The notes below the pieces were generated by a model, which did not search any database, was not told the origin of the DNA, and was given only the letters and a program-made list of their open reading frames with translations. The position numbers and the translations under genes are program-made. From Hymenobacter puniceus (GTDB taxonomy: Bacteria > Bacteroidota > Bacteroidia > Cytophagales > Hymenobacteraceae), in NCBI RefSeq assembly GCF_014333525.1, contig NZ_JACSCX010000002.1:62001-126000 (forward strand): a DNA stretch of 64,000 nucleotides, written 5' to 3'. Below are positions 50,282 to 58,580 of this stretch, piece after piece (position 1 is the first letter of the stretch; each line of letters starts with the position of its first letter).

Positions 50282-52900
50282 TTACCCCACGGCGGGCATC
50301 TCCACATTGTTGAAGCGGATGCCGCCGTCTTCCAGCACGGCTTCCACCACGGCGTCCTTGCTCACGCGGCCCGAAAGAATGTCTTTCGACAGCTCGTTGA
50401 GCACCAGGCGTTGCATTACGCGCTTGAGCGGCCGGGCCCCGAAGGTGGGGTCGAAGCCCTGCTCGCCCAGGTGGTCGAGCACCTCGTCGGTGGCTTCCAG
50501 GCGGATGCCGGCTTCTTCCAGGCGCTGCTGAATTTGGCGGAACTGGATGTCCACGATTTTGCGGATTTCCTTGCGCTTAAGGGGCTGGAACATCACGATT
50601 TCGTCGATGCGGTTCAGGAACTCGGGGCGCATGTGCTGCTTGAGGCGCTCTACCACTTCCTCGCGGGTGCGGTCCACCACTTCGTCGTGGTTGTACTCGT
50701 TCAGCTCCTTGAAATTCTGCTGAATGATGTCGGCCCCGGTGTTCGAGGTCATGATGATGATGGTGTTCTTGAAGTTCGCCACCCGGCCTTTGTTGTCGGT
50801 GAGGCGGCCGTCGTCGAGCACCTGCAGCAGGATGTTGAACACGTCGGGGTGAGCCTTCTCGATTTCGTCGAGCAGCACCACCGAGTAGGGCTTGCGGCGC
50901 ACGGCCTCGGTCAGCTGCCCGCCTTCGTCGTAGCCCACGTAGCCGGGAGGTGCCCCAATCAGGCGCGACACGGCGTGGCGCTCCTGAAACTCGCTCATGT
51001 CGATGCGCACCATGGCGTTTTCATCGTTGAACAGGTACTCGGCCAGGGCCTTGGCCAGCTCGGTTTTACCCACGCCGGTAGTGCCGAGGAATATGAACGA
51101 GCCGATGGGCCGCTTGGGGTCCTGCAACCCGGCCCGGGAGCGGCGCACGGCATCCGAAATGGCCATGATGGCCTCCGATTGGCCGGCCACGCGCTTGCCC
51201 AGTTCGGCTTCCAGGTTCAGCAGCTTCTCGCGGTCCGACTGCAGCATCTTGCTCACCGGAATGCCGGTCCACTTGGCCACCACGTCGGCAATGTCCTCCT
51301 GGGTCACCACTTCCTGCAGCATCGAGCCGCCTTCCTTGCCTTTGTCGGCTTCGGCCTGGGCTTGCAGCTCCTTTAGCTTGGCTTCGGCTTCCTGAATCTT
51401 GCCGTAGCGCAGCTCGGCCACGCGGCCATAGTCGCCCTGGCGCTCGGCCTGGTCGGCTTCCAGCTTGTAGCGCTCAATGTTCTCCTTCTCGGTCTGGATG
51501 CTGGTGAGGGCCGATTTCTCGTTTTCCCACTGCGCTTTCAGGTCGTCGCGGCGGGCCGAGAGGTCGGCAATGTCCTTGTTGAGCACGGCTTCCCGGTCGT
51601 GGTTTTCCTCGCGGCGGATGGCCTCGCGCTCAATTTCCAGCTGCATGATGCGGCGCTGCACCTCGTCGAGCTCCACGGGCATGGAGTTCAGCTCAATGCG
51701 CAGCTTGGCGGCGGCCTCGTCCATCAGGTCAATGGCCTTGTCGGGCAGAAACCGGTCGGTGATGTAGCGGCTGCTCAGCTCCACGGCGGCAATAACGGCG
51801 TCGTCGGTAATCCGCACGCCGTGGTGCAGCTCGTACTTCTCCTTGATGCCGCGCATGATGCTGATGGCGTCCTCCACGGTGGGCTCGTCCACCATCACGG
51901 CCTGGAAGCGGCGCTCCAGAGCCTTGTCCTTCTCAATGTACTTCTGGTACTCCTTGAGCGTGGTGGCCCCGATGGCGTGCAGCTCGCCGCGGGCCAGCGC
52001 TGGCTTGAGTAGGTTGGCCGCGTCCATGGCGCCCTCGCCGCCCGCGCCGGCCCCGATGAGGGTGTGCATCTCGTCAATGAACAGGATAATCTGCCCATCC
52101 GAGTCGGTCACTTCCTTGATGACGGCCTTGAGGCGCTCCTCAAACTCGCCTTTGTACTTAGCCCCGGCAATGAGCAGGCCCATGTCGAGGCTCATAATCA
52201 CCTTGTCGCGCAGGTTTTCGGGCACGTCGCCGGCCACGATGCGCTGGGCCAGGCCCTCCACAATGGCGGTTTTGCCCACGCCCGGCTCGCCCAGCAGCAC
52301 GGGATTGTTCTTGGTGCGCCGGCTCAGAATCTGGAGCACCCGGCGGATTTCCTCGTCGCGGCCAATTACCGGGTCCATCTTGCCGGTGCGCACCTGCTCA
52401 TTGAGGTTGCGGGCGTAGCGATTGAGGCTCTGGTACTGATCCTCGGCCGACTGCGACGTGACCTTGCGGCCCCCGCGCAGCTCCAGAATGGCCGCTTTCA
52501 GGTCTTTCTCGTTGAAGCCGGCATCCTTCATCAGAGTAGCCACGGCGTCCTTGCCGCTGAGCAGCCCCAGCAGCAGGTGCTCCACCGACACGTACTCGTC
52601 CTGGAACTCCTTGAGGTAGCCGGTGGCGCGCTGCAGAGCGGCGGCGGTTTCGTTGGCGAGGTAGGGCGAGCCCCCGCTCACCTTGGGGTAGGCGGCCACC
52701 AGGGCGTCGAGGCGGGGCGTGAGGATGTTGAGGTTGGCCCCCAGCTTCTTGGCTACAAACGACAGCACGTTCTCGTCGCTCTGGAACAGACCTTTCAGCA
52801 GGTGGCCGGTTTCAATGGCCTGCTGCTGGTTGGCGCCGGCAATTTCGGTGGCCTTCTGCACGGCCTCCTGCGCCTTGATGGTATAGTTATTAAAGTTCAT
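50282..52900 (-). CDS. clpB: ATP-dependent disaggregase ClpB
   Basis: An 872-residue AAA+ chaperone that, with DnaK, dissolves protein aggregates after heat stress. N-domain (1-150), first ATPase with Walker A GEPGVGKT at about 204-211, the coiled-coil M-domain (about 400-530) and second ATPase with Walker A GTTGVGKT at about 606-613 (Thr where Pro is common), then the D2-small domain. ATG at 52900: [16 protein letters not shown]. No CIRCE element is present upstream. Its first 16 codons and the 100 bp before them occur again at 53843-53989. Confidence 0.97.
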   Translation of the reverse strand: MNFNNYTIKAQEAVQKATEIAGANQQQAIETGHLLKGLFQSDENVLSFVAKKLGANLNILTPRLDALVAAYPKVSGGSPYLANETAAALQRATGYLKEFQDEYVSVEHLLLGLLSGKDAVATLMKDAGFNEKDLKAAILELRGGRKVTSQSAEDQYQSLNRYARNLNEQVRTGKMDPVIGRDEEIRRVLQILSRRTKNNPVLLGEPGVGKTAIVEGLAQRIVAGDVPENLRDKVIMSLDMGLLIAGAKYKGEFEERLKAVIKEVTDSDGQIILFIDEMHTLIGAGAGGEGAMDAANLLKPALARGELHAIGATTLKEYQKYIEKDKALERRFQAVMVDEPTVEDAISIMRGIKEKYELHHGVRITDDAVIAAVELSSRYITDRFLPDKAIDLMDEAAAKLRIELNSMPVELDEVQRRIMQLEIEREAIRREENHDREAVLNKDIADLSARRDDLKAQWENEKSALTSIQTEKENIERYKLEADQAERQGDYGRVAELRYGKIQEAEAKLKELQAQAEADKGKEGGSMLQEVVTQEDIADVVAKWTGIPVSKMLQSDREKLLNLEAELGKRVAGQSEAIMAISDAVRRSRAGLQDPKRPIGSFIFLGTTGVGKTELAKALAEYLFNDENAMVRIDMSEFQERHAVSRLIGAPPGYVGYDEGGQLTEAVRRKPYSVVLLDEIEKAHPDVFNILLQVLDDGRLTDNKGRVANFKNTIIIMTSNTGADIIQQNFKELNEYNHDEVVDRTREEVVERLKQHMRPEFLNRIDEIVMFQPLKRKEIRKIVDIQFRQIQQRLEEAGIRLEATDEVLDHLGEQGFDPTFGARPLKRVMQRLVLNELSKDILSGRVSKDAVVEAVLEDGGIRFNNVEMPAVG

Positions 52901-52998
52901 GGTTTGCTTTCGTCGTAGGGTGAGACTTCGCAGTGGAAGGTTCTACGAGGGGACTAGCAAACGGGGTGCGAGGATGGTTTTGCTGACTTTTTGGCTGA
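52852..52998 (-). repeat. clpB promoter and 5' end, copy 1 of a direct repeat
   Basis: This segment, from clpB codon 16 to about 98 bp upstream of the ATG, is repeated about 90 % identical, in the same orientation, at 53843-53989, 991 bp away. Conserved parts include the leader words GGAAGGTTCTACGAGG (plus strand) and AACGGGGTG. The regions beyond both ends do not match. Confidence 0.93.
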
Positions 52999-53039
52999 AA
53001 TTTGAATTATGCGATGATTCTATTGTGTCAAAATTTCAG
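52995..53039. promoter_or_regulatory. Inverted repeat with sigma-70-like box upstream of clpB
   Basis: CTGAAATTT (52995-53003) and AAATTTCAG (53031-53039) are perfect complements. Between them, on the minus strand, TTGACA (53031-53026) and TAATTC (53009-53004) are 16 nt apart, resembling a canonical -35/-10 pair, which is not the usual Bacteroidota pattern. The repeat overlaps the stop codon of the 196-residue gene and could also end its transcript. Confidence 0.4.
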
Positions 53040-53626
53040 GATAGGCTGTTGTTATCCGGTTGATTTGGCTTGGCGGCCTCCATTGCTTCCGGCACGATGT
53101 ACAGCTCCTGAAACATCTGCTCCACTTTGCCCAGTAGGTTGGGCTCCTGATTGGCACAGTTCTCCAGGAAATAGGCGCTAATGGCGGGCAGAACGTGGTG
53201 ATTGAAATCTGCAGAATCAATAAAGGTGGCAACCGACTGAAAATACACCCGAAACCGTTTGGTTAACGCACGGCCCTCACCCGCCAGCGCTTCGCCAATA
53301 AAGCCAGCCGAAGCTAGCGGGTCGCGGCGGCAGATGTCGGCAAATACTCGCAAGCAAGTGCTCAGAATGCGAAAAGCGTCGCCGTCGTTTACCAGCAGCT
53401 TAAAGCGGTTGGGGGAGCCTTTGAGCGCCAGCGGATAGAATTTCAGTACGTAGACGTGGTGCTGATACTGCTCGGCCTCTACCGCATACCGCCGGTTCTT
53501 ACGGGTGCGAAACGTGTAGTAATGCGTACAAACCAAAGGGCCGCCCTGCTGGGTCGGCCCTTTGCGATACGTAAACGGGTAGCCTTCTCCCGGCTGCCGT
53601 ATTTCAGAGAAGGTAGGCGTAGGCAT
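53036..53626 (-). CDS. Hypothetical protein, DUF6934-like pattern, second gene of a two-gene module
   Basis: A 196-residue soluble alpha/beta protein: GYPFTYRKGPTQQGGPLVCT, HYYTFRTRKNRRYAVEAEQ, VYVLKFYPLA, NDGDAFRILSTCLRVFADI, then a mostly helical C-terminus. NDGDAFRILSTCLRVF...FRVYFQSV recalls DUF6934-type proteins, which are encoded after a small partner gene; I could not test this. Its ATG lies inside the preceding 54-codon gene (overlap 53604-53626), so translation is coupled. Upstream, the pair is driven by what looks like a copy of the clpB promoter. A toxin-antitoxin or stress-module role is a hypothesis. Confidence 0.75.
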   Translation of the reverse strand: MPTPTFSEIRQPGEGYPFTYRKGPTQQGGPLVCTHYYTFRTRKNRRYAVEAEQYQHHVYVLKFYPLALKGSPNRFKLLVNDGDAFRILSTCLRVFADICRRDPLASAGFIGEALAGEGRALTKRFRVYFQSVATFIDSADFNHHVLPAISAYFLENCANQEPNLLGKVEQMFQELYIVPEAMEAAKPNQPDNNSLS

Positions 53627-53768
53627 TGCGGCGAATCTTCTTCAGTTCTTCTGGCGAGAGGGTATCAAACTTGAACTGCTTAGCATATTCGCGGGCCTGG
53701 ACCAGCCGCTGCTCTTTGGTGAGCTTGGTTGGTTCTGTTGGCGTTGGCTTGTTATCGGTGGCTCCCAT
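53604..53768 (-). CDS. Small protein, first gene of a two-gene module
   Basis: A 54-codon gene with ATG at 53768 and TGA at 53604-53606. The product begins MGATDNKPTPTEPTKLTKEQ and ends in a basic amphipathic helix (LSPEELKKIRRNAYAYLL). It overlaps the 196-residue gene by 23 bp in another frame, the arrangement of translationally coupled pairs. Its size and charge resemble small antitoxin-like or partner proteins, but no family is recognised. It lies 74 bp downstream of the second copy of the clpB promoter region. Confidence 0.7.
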   Translation of the reverse strand: MGATDNKPTPTEPTKLTKEQRLVQAREYAKQFKFDTLSPEELKKIRRNAYAYLL

Positions 53769-53834
53769 GATGCAGTAAGGTTAAGTAGCTGTACTACTGC
53801 GAAGATATGACAAAAGGTTCAGCAGGTGGATTAC

Positions 53835-53891
53835 TCAGGTAACCTTCTGCACGGCCTCCTGCGCCTTGATGGTATAATTAGTAAAGTTCAT
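53835..53891 (-). pseudogene. clpB 5' fragment
   Basis: Reads [18 protein letters not shown] followed by TGA: the first 16 residues of ClpB with one change (Asn4 to Thr), then two foreign codons. A remnant of the duplication, possibly still translated as an 18-residue leader from the clpB-type promoter. Confidence 0.8.
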
Positions 53892-53989
53892 GGCTTGCTT
53901 TCGTCGTGGGGTGAGAATTTGCAGTGGAAGGTTCTACGAGGGAACTAGCAAACGGGGTGAGAGAGGGTTTTTGCTGACTTTGTGGCTTG
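53843..53989 (-). repeat. clpB promoter and truncated 5' end, copy 2 of a direct repeat
   Basis: About 145 bp almost identical to 52852-52998. It includes the clpB start (here ATG at 53891, [16 protein letters not shown]) and ends at codon 16, after which the frame stops at 53835-53837. This truncated copy is not a functional clpB; it places the clpB promoter region upstream of the 54/196-residue pair. Confidence 0.93.
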
Positions 53990-54018
53990 GATAAATGATT
54001 CGATAGGATAATTATTAG

Positions 54019-54780
54019 TCAGAATGGCGTATTTGGGAAAAAATGATGGTACTCAAGTCGGACATAAAGGGTTGCTGTCACCGGCTGAGCTTCCAGAGTA
54101 GCAACTTGCCAGCGACGACTACGCAGGATACGACGGACTTCGGTATAGTAGCGGTGGATGGTGGGTAGAGGTGCAAACTGAAGCATTGGTCCAGTGCCTG
54201 TAGCGCACCGTTGCAGGCGTAGGTTGCTGAATTGCCCCCGGCTGTCTATATCAAAGCTGATAGCTACCTGCAACTCACGATTCTTCCTGAAGTCAGATTT
54301 ATAGGAAAAATGCTGAATAAAAAGATCCTCTGCCTTTACTACGCCGGCCGGATGAGCATTACGAAATCCCTTACCGAGGCTGTTGAGACTATCGGCGCGC
54401 AGGGCTACACGCCGAACAACGCCCCGGCCAAACCTGGACTCAATGGCCGCAGTCATGCACTCGTTGTAGCAGGCAGTTTCGTGGGGAACAAAATCTCCTC
54501 CATTGGCAAAAATTGCAGTAATGCCGTACTGCCGCGCCAGAATTTCCTGGAAAGTAGAATTGTTGTCAATGGTACTGGATAGGATAGAATAATCCAGATG
54601 CAGCCTTCCGAGCGCTATTTCACGTTGCGCATTGGCTATGTATTCAGCACAAAGGCTCGCGTCGAGCGAGTCGCTAGTTACGCGCTGAATGCGACGGAAT
54701 ATTTCGTTATTATAAGACTGAGCTAAAGCAGGAATGAAAGGAGTTAGAAATAGCGAAAGGGAGAGTAGTAGATGCCTCAT
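54019..54780 (-). CDS. Exported protein of unknown function
   Basis: A 253-residue protein with a signal peptide (MRHLLLSLSLFLTPFIPALA, then Q). The mature part contains ACYNECMTAAIESRFGRGVV with two Cys, and the C-terminal 90 residues (ELQVAISFDIDSRGQFSNLR to TATLYVRLEYHHFF) look like a degenerate TonB-C-type alpha/beta fold. This fold is an inference. Moderately AT-rich. It ends about 30 bp before the duplicated clpB region and starts upstream next to the IS elements. Confidence 0.75.
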   Translation of the reverse strand: MRHLLLSLSLFLTPFIPALAQSYNNEIFRRIQRVTSDSLDASLCAEYIANAQREIALGRLHLDYSILSSTIDNNSTFQEILARQYGITAIFANGGDFVPHETACYNECMTAAIESRFGRGVVRRVALRADSLNSLGKGFRNAHPAGVVKAEDLFIQHFSYKSDFRKNRELQVAISFDIDSRGQFSNLRLQRCATGTGPMLQFAPLPTIHRYYTEVRRILRSRRWQVATLEAQPVTATLYVRLEYHHFFPNTPF

Positions 54781-54923
54781 TAACTTAGGAAAGAAAATCT
54801 GTTAAAATAGTAGCGCGCAGCTACATTCGAAAGAAGAACTTGTTGGGAGTATATCTATTACCTCACCCAATTCGGATATGCGGAGCCACGAGCCGCAGCG
54901 TGTCGCTGAGGGCGTTCTTACTA

Positions 54924-55718
54924 GAGTGTGTGGACAGCAAGGGGCGTAGTTTTGCCTCATGCGTCGACATGAATTAACGGAACGCGAATGGAAGTTGGTG
55001 GAGCCGCACACGCTCGGTCGCCTGGGCACGGGGCGCGACAACCGCTTGTTCGTCAATGCCGTGCTCTACCGGGTGCGTACCGGCGTGGCCTGGCGCGACT
55101 TGCCCGAGCGGTTTGGGCCGTGGAACACAGTAGCCCGGCGCTTCCGCCGCTGGGCGCGGGCCGGCGTATGGGAAAGGCTGTTTCAGGCCGTGCAAGAGCC
55201 GGATTGCGCCTGGGTGCTGGTCGACTCGACTACGGCGAAGGCGCACAAAGCCGCGGCCGGGCAAAAAAAAGCACGCCCGCAGCCGAAGCCTTAGGCCGCT
55301 CGCGCGGCGGTTTTGGCACGAAGGTGCACGCAGTGGTCGACGCGTTGGGCAACTGCCTGCGCCTGGCGTTGACGCCGGGCGAGGCGGCCGACAGCCCGCA
55401 ACTGCCGGGCCTGCTGGCGGCCTTGCCCGAGCCCCCCGGCGCGGTGGTGGCCGACAAAGCCTACGACACCAACCACGTGCTCGACACGCTGGCCCAGCAC
55501 GAGGCCGAGGCGGTCATCCCCCCCAAAGCCAGCCGGCTCGACCAGCGCCGCTACGACGAAAACCTCTACGCCGACCGCAACAAAGTCGAGCGGTTTTTCG
55601 GCCGCCTTAAAGAAGCCCGCGGCTTTGCCACACGCTACGAGAAAACCGCCACCTCCTTTTTAGCCGTGGCCCATCTGCTCGCCGCACTCGATTGGATGCG
55701 CTAACTGTCCACACAGCC
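54924..55718 (+). mobile_element. IS5-family insertion sequence A (IS427-like), 795 bp
   Basis: Bounded by imperfect inverted ends GAGTGTGTGGACAG (54924-54937) and CTGTCCACACAGCC (55705-55718), each flanked by TA (54922-54923, 55719-55720), the 2-bp target duplication typical of the IS427 group. It encodes a two-frame transposase. Its right TA is also the left TA of the next element. Confidence 0.9.
54959..55704 (+). CDS. IS5-family transposase A, expressed through a -1 frameshift
   Basis: Two overlapping frames, 54959-55294 and an in-frame continuation to 55704, join into a 248-residue DDE transposase if ribosomes slip -1 at the A8 run at 55263-55270. The first part holds the DUF4096-like N-terminus (LTEREWKLVEPH, GVAWRDLPERFGPWNTVARR) and the first catalytic Asp in VLVDSTTAKAH. 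After the shift come the second Asp in VVADKAYDTN and Glu in KVERFFGRLKEARGF. All three catalytic residues are intact, so the element may be active. Frameshifting on an A run is standard in this IS group. Confidence 0.92.
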
Positions 55719-55720
55719 TA

Positions 55721-56515
55721 GGATGTGTTAACAGTAGGGGTTATATTTTAGGTATGCACTATTTGTTGACGGATGCGCAGTGGGCGCGGATTGCGCCGCT
55801 GCTGCCGGACCGGGAAGGCACGAAGGGCGGCCGCGGGCAGGACAACCGCCGCTTTGTGGAAGCGGTGCTCTGGCTGTTGCGCAACGGCTGCCGTTGGCGG
55901 GCCTTGCCGGCGGCGTGGGGCAACTGGCACACGACGTACACGCGCTTCCAGCGCTGGACCGCTTCCGGAGTGTGGGCCCGGGTGCTGGCCGCGGTGCAAG
56001 AAGACGATGCGCTGCACACGTTGCTGGTGGACTCGACCACGGTGCGGGCCCACCAGCACGCGAGCGGGGTGCGCAAAAAAACGGGCCGCAAGCCCGCGGG
56101 CGCAGCCGCGGCGGCTTGACGACCAAACTGCATGCCGTGACCGATGCCTGCGGCCGGCCCGTGCGCCTCAGCCTTACCGCCGGTCAGCGCCACGACGCCC
56201 CGCAGGCCTTGCTGCTGCTCGACGGATTCGCCCCAGCTTACCTCATTGCCGACCGCGGCTATGATTCCGACCCGCTCGTGGCCGGCTTGGCTGCCCGCGG
56301 CATCTGCGCCGTGATTCCGCCCCGGCGCAAGCGCCGCCACCCGCGCGCTTACGACCCCGCCCGCTACGCCCGGCGCCACCCCATCGAGCGGCTCTTCAGC
56401 CGCCTCAAGCAGTTTCGCCGCGTGGCCACCCGCTATGACAAATTGGACACGCATTTTTTGGCCTTTATTCACCTGGCCGCAACTGTCCTCTGGTTGCGTG
56501 ACTGTTAACACTTCC
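55721..56515 (+). mobile_element. IS5-family insertion sequence B (IS427-like), 795 bp
   Basis: Inverted ends GGATGTGTTAACAGT (55721-55735) and ACTGTTAACACTTCC (56501-56515) with TA on both sides (55719-55720, 56516-56517). Same length as element A but clearly diverged in sequence. The two elements abut, sharing one TA, so one probably inserted at the target duplication of the other. Confidence 0.9.
55754..56508 (+). CDS. IS5-family transposase B, expressed through a -1 frameshift
   Basis: Frames 55754-56119 and its continuation to 56508 join by a -1 slip at the A7-C run (56075-56081) into a 251-residue DDE transposase. N-terminal LTDAQWARIAPLLPDREG and GCRWRALPAAWGNWHTTYTR; first Asp in LLVDSTTVRAH; after the shift second Asp in LIADRGYDSD and Glu in HPIERLFSRLKQFRR. 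It belongs to the same broad group as transposase A but to a different branch. All catalytic residues are present. Confidence 0.92.
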
Positions 56516-56584
56516 TAGTAGTTTACAATATGGTGCCCAACGGTGGTTTTGCTGGCGCTTTACAACCGAAAAAGCATACGGAAA

Positions 56585-56612
56585 CGCCCCACAGCCATCC
56601 AAGCTGCGGGGC
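56585..56612. terminator. Hairpin downstream of the paralogous membrane genes
   Basis: CGCCCCACAGC-catccaa-GCTGCGGGGCG (one mismatch) lies between IS element B and the minus-strand gene ending at 56640. On the minus strand it is followed by TTTCCG, a weak U tract. Confidence 0.6.
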
Positions 56613-56639
56613 GCTTATATAATCTATGGTGTAAATTTT

Positions 56640-57104
56640 CTACCCCACCTGCCGGCCCAAACCCACCCCAGCCCCCGCCGCCCGCCGGAATAGCAGCCCC
56701 GCTGCAACCCATAGCCCGGCAAAGACCGTGTTCAGTACAATCACCCACAGCACGCCCAGGTTCAGCTCGGGCTGCTTAATAAGCAGCGCCACGAACGGCA
56801 CAGCAAACTGGGTGAAGGCCGCCGCCAGCATGGCTTTCATCATGCCCAGCGGCCGAAGCCGGGCCACCACGGCTCCGATGAAGCCCACGGCCAGCACCGC
56901 ACCGTAGAGCAGGTTAACGGAGTTGTCTTCGCTGCCGATAAAGCCCACGGCCAGGTTGCCCCATACCAGCAGCAGGGAAGCGGCTGCCGCTACTCCGACG
57001 GCCAGCTTATACGCGCCGCTGCGGCCCCGGCTGGCTACCAGCAGAAACAGCAGCCCCACGCCCAGTAGCAGCAGGCCGGCAAGTACGAAAGGTGCAATGC
57101 TCAT
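56640..57104 (-). CDS. Small membrane protein, paralogue 1 of a tandem pair
   Basis: A 154-residue protein with about four membrane helices (ATG at 57104, MSIAPFVLAGLLLLGVGLLF). Conserved with its neighbour: WGNLAVGFIGSEDNSVNLLY, GAVVARLRPLGMMKAMLAAA, NTVFAGLWVAAGLLFRRA. No family name recognised. Gene 57154-57729 ends 50 bp upstream on the same strand, so they form a tandem paralogous operon. Confidence 0.82.
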   Translation of the reverse strand: MSIAPFVLAGLLLLGVGLLFLLVASRGRSGAYKLAVGVAAAASLLLVWGNLAVGFIGSEDNSVNLLYGAVLAVGFIGAVVARLRPLGMMKAMLAAAFTQFAVPFVALLIKQPELNLGVLWVIVLNTVFAGLWVAAGLLFRRAAGAGVGLGRQVG

Positions 57105-57153
57105 GCGGGTATTCGGTAGGGTGGAGGAGGTGACAAGTAGAAACTCCATCTGC

Positions 57154-57729
57154 TTAGGCCAGCCGCTGGGCCAAGGGGGCACTGGAGCCACCGGCGCGGC
57201 GGAACAGCAAACCCGAAACGGCCCACAGAGCGGCAAAAACCCCGTTGGCAACCAGTACATTCAGTTGATAGGCTGCAGGCTCCGCCGCTGCGCCCGTCGG
57301 TTTCCACACAAACAGGGCAATACCGGTAACCGCCACGTAGGTAAGGGCGGCGGCAAACATGGCGTTTGATGTGCCCAGGGGCCGGAAACGGGCCGCAATG
57401 GCTCCGCCAAGAGCTACCAGCAGCACCGCCCCGTAGAGCAGGTTGGTCGGATGGTCTTCGCTGCCCACCAGGCCTACGGCCGCGTTGGCCCACACTAGCA
57501 GCAGCCCGGCCACCACGCCTATACCGGCCGCCAGCCGGTAAGTGCCATTGTTGCCCATGCGGGCAATGAGCACGAACGTGGAGCCCGCCCCAAACAGCAC
57601 CACGGCCCCAAACACAAAGTCGGAGAAAGTCCAGTTTACTTCGGCGGTGTACTGCATGGCCACCAGCGGAATCAATAGCAGCAGTCCGGTAACCAGCGCA
57701 ACGAGCAGGAGGCTTTTTAGAAGTGTCAT
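57154..57729 (-). CDS. Small membrane protein, paralogue 2 of a tandem pair
   Basis: A 191-residue protein with about five helices. It has an extra N-terminal helix (LKSLLLVALVTGLLLLIPLV) compared with the 154-residue paralogue, and shares WANAAVGLVGSEDHPTNLLY, GAIAARFRPLGTSNAMFAAA and NGVFAALWAVSGLLFRRAG. Probably the older member of a gene duplication. The function is unknown. Confidence 0.82.
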   Translation of the reverse strand: MTLLKSLLLVALVTGLLLLIPLVAMQYTAEVNWTFSDFVFGAVVLFGAGSTFVLIARMGNNGTYRLAAGIGVVAGLLLVWANAAVGLVGSEDHPTNLLYGAVLLVALGGAIAARFRPLGTSNAMFAAALTYVAVTGIALFVWKPTGAAAEPAAYQLNVLVANGVFAALWAVSGLLFRRAGGSSAPLAQRLA

Positions 57730-58122
57730 AATGCGGAACTGAAGGATTCAGAGAAACAGAAGAATGACTGTGGCAGAAAGAAAACGCAAACCGCTGCCTG
57801 GCAATTTGGGTCCGGGTGGCGGATAGTTGCCGGATAATCAGGCGCTAGCGGGAATAGTGCAAAGGATATAAAAGAACTTTGTATTTCAAAGTGTATGCCC
57901 AATATTTAATTTTGCTCTGCCAAAGAAATACCGGTGAACGGCTGATATAATGAATTATGGGAGCCTCTGCGGCTTGCTATGCTATGGGCATAGTTGTAAG
58001 CAACCGCTGTCAGCTGACGGCATTACGCGTCTCGCCAAGTGTAAGCCACGCTGGAACGGCGTTGAAAAAGTCCGGCATATATAGTCCGCGAAGGGCAGAT
58101 GACTTATAGCTAGGGAGGGGGT
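57730..58122. other. Intergenic region without recognised features
   Basis: This 393-bp gap upstream of the tandem membrane-protein genes is AT-richer than average around 57850-57960. I see no repeat of the window's families, no TAnnTTTG box in good context and no credible gene. A structured RNA cannot be excluded. Confidence 0.5.
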
Positions 58123-58524
58123 TTACTCGGCCAGCTCGCCGTTCTTGTGTAGCCAGTCGAAGATCAACTGGTCCACGGCCGAAACCTGCGGGCGGTGGCG
58201 GTAGGTGAGCCAGACCACTTCCTCGATTTCAGCGGCGGGCTGCAGCTGGCCGGTGTAGGTGGCGGCGTAGAGCGTCATCTGCACCAGCACCTCGGGGGCG
58301 TGACCGTGGGCTGGGGCAGTAAATACGCCGCGCAACTGCAGGCTGGCCGGGTCCAGCAGTACCGTCAGCTCCTCCCGGATTTCGCGCAGCAGCGTGTCGG
58401 CATCGGTTTCGCCCGGCTCGCGCTTGCCGCCGGGCAGGTAGTATCGGTCTTTGCCTTGGCTGCGGGTGCTGAGTACGCGGCCGTCGTGCAGGTGCAGCCA
58501 GGCAATTTTGTCGATCAGGGGCAT
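58123..58524 (-). CDS. NUDIX hydrolase
   Basis: A 133-residue NUDIX protein starting MPLIDKIAWLHLHDGRVLST (ATG at 58524). The NUDIX box is complete: GGKREPGETDADTLLREIRE followed by EL. It hydrolyses a nucleoside diphosphate linked to another group; the substrate cannot be read from sequence. It lies 56 bp after the PfkB-type kinase gene on the same strand. Confidence 0.92.
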   Translation of the reverse strand: MPLIDKIAWLHLHDGRVLSTRSQGKDRYYLPGGKREPGETDADTLLREIREELTVLLDPASLQLRGVFTAPAHGHAPEVLVQMTLYAATYTGQLQPAAEIEEVVWLTYRHRPQVSAVDQLIFDWLHKNGELAE

Positions 58525-58580
58525 AAGGTGGCAAAGCAGCTGGCGTTGCTGATGACGCCCACATAGAGGATACGGTGAAA

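Noticed and set aside
52901..53035. CIRCE heat-shock operator upstream of clpB
   Set aside because: No TTAGCACTC-N9-GAGTGCTAA palindrome is present in this interval.
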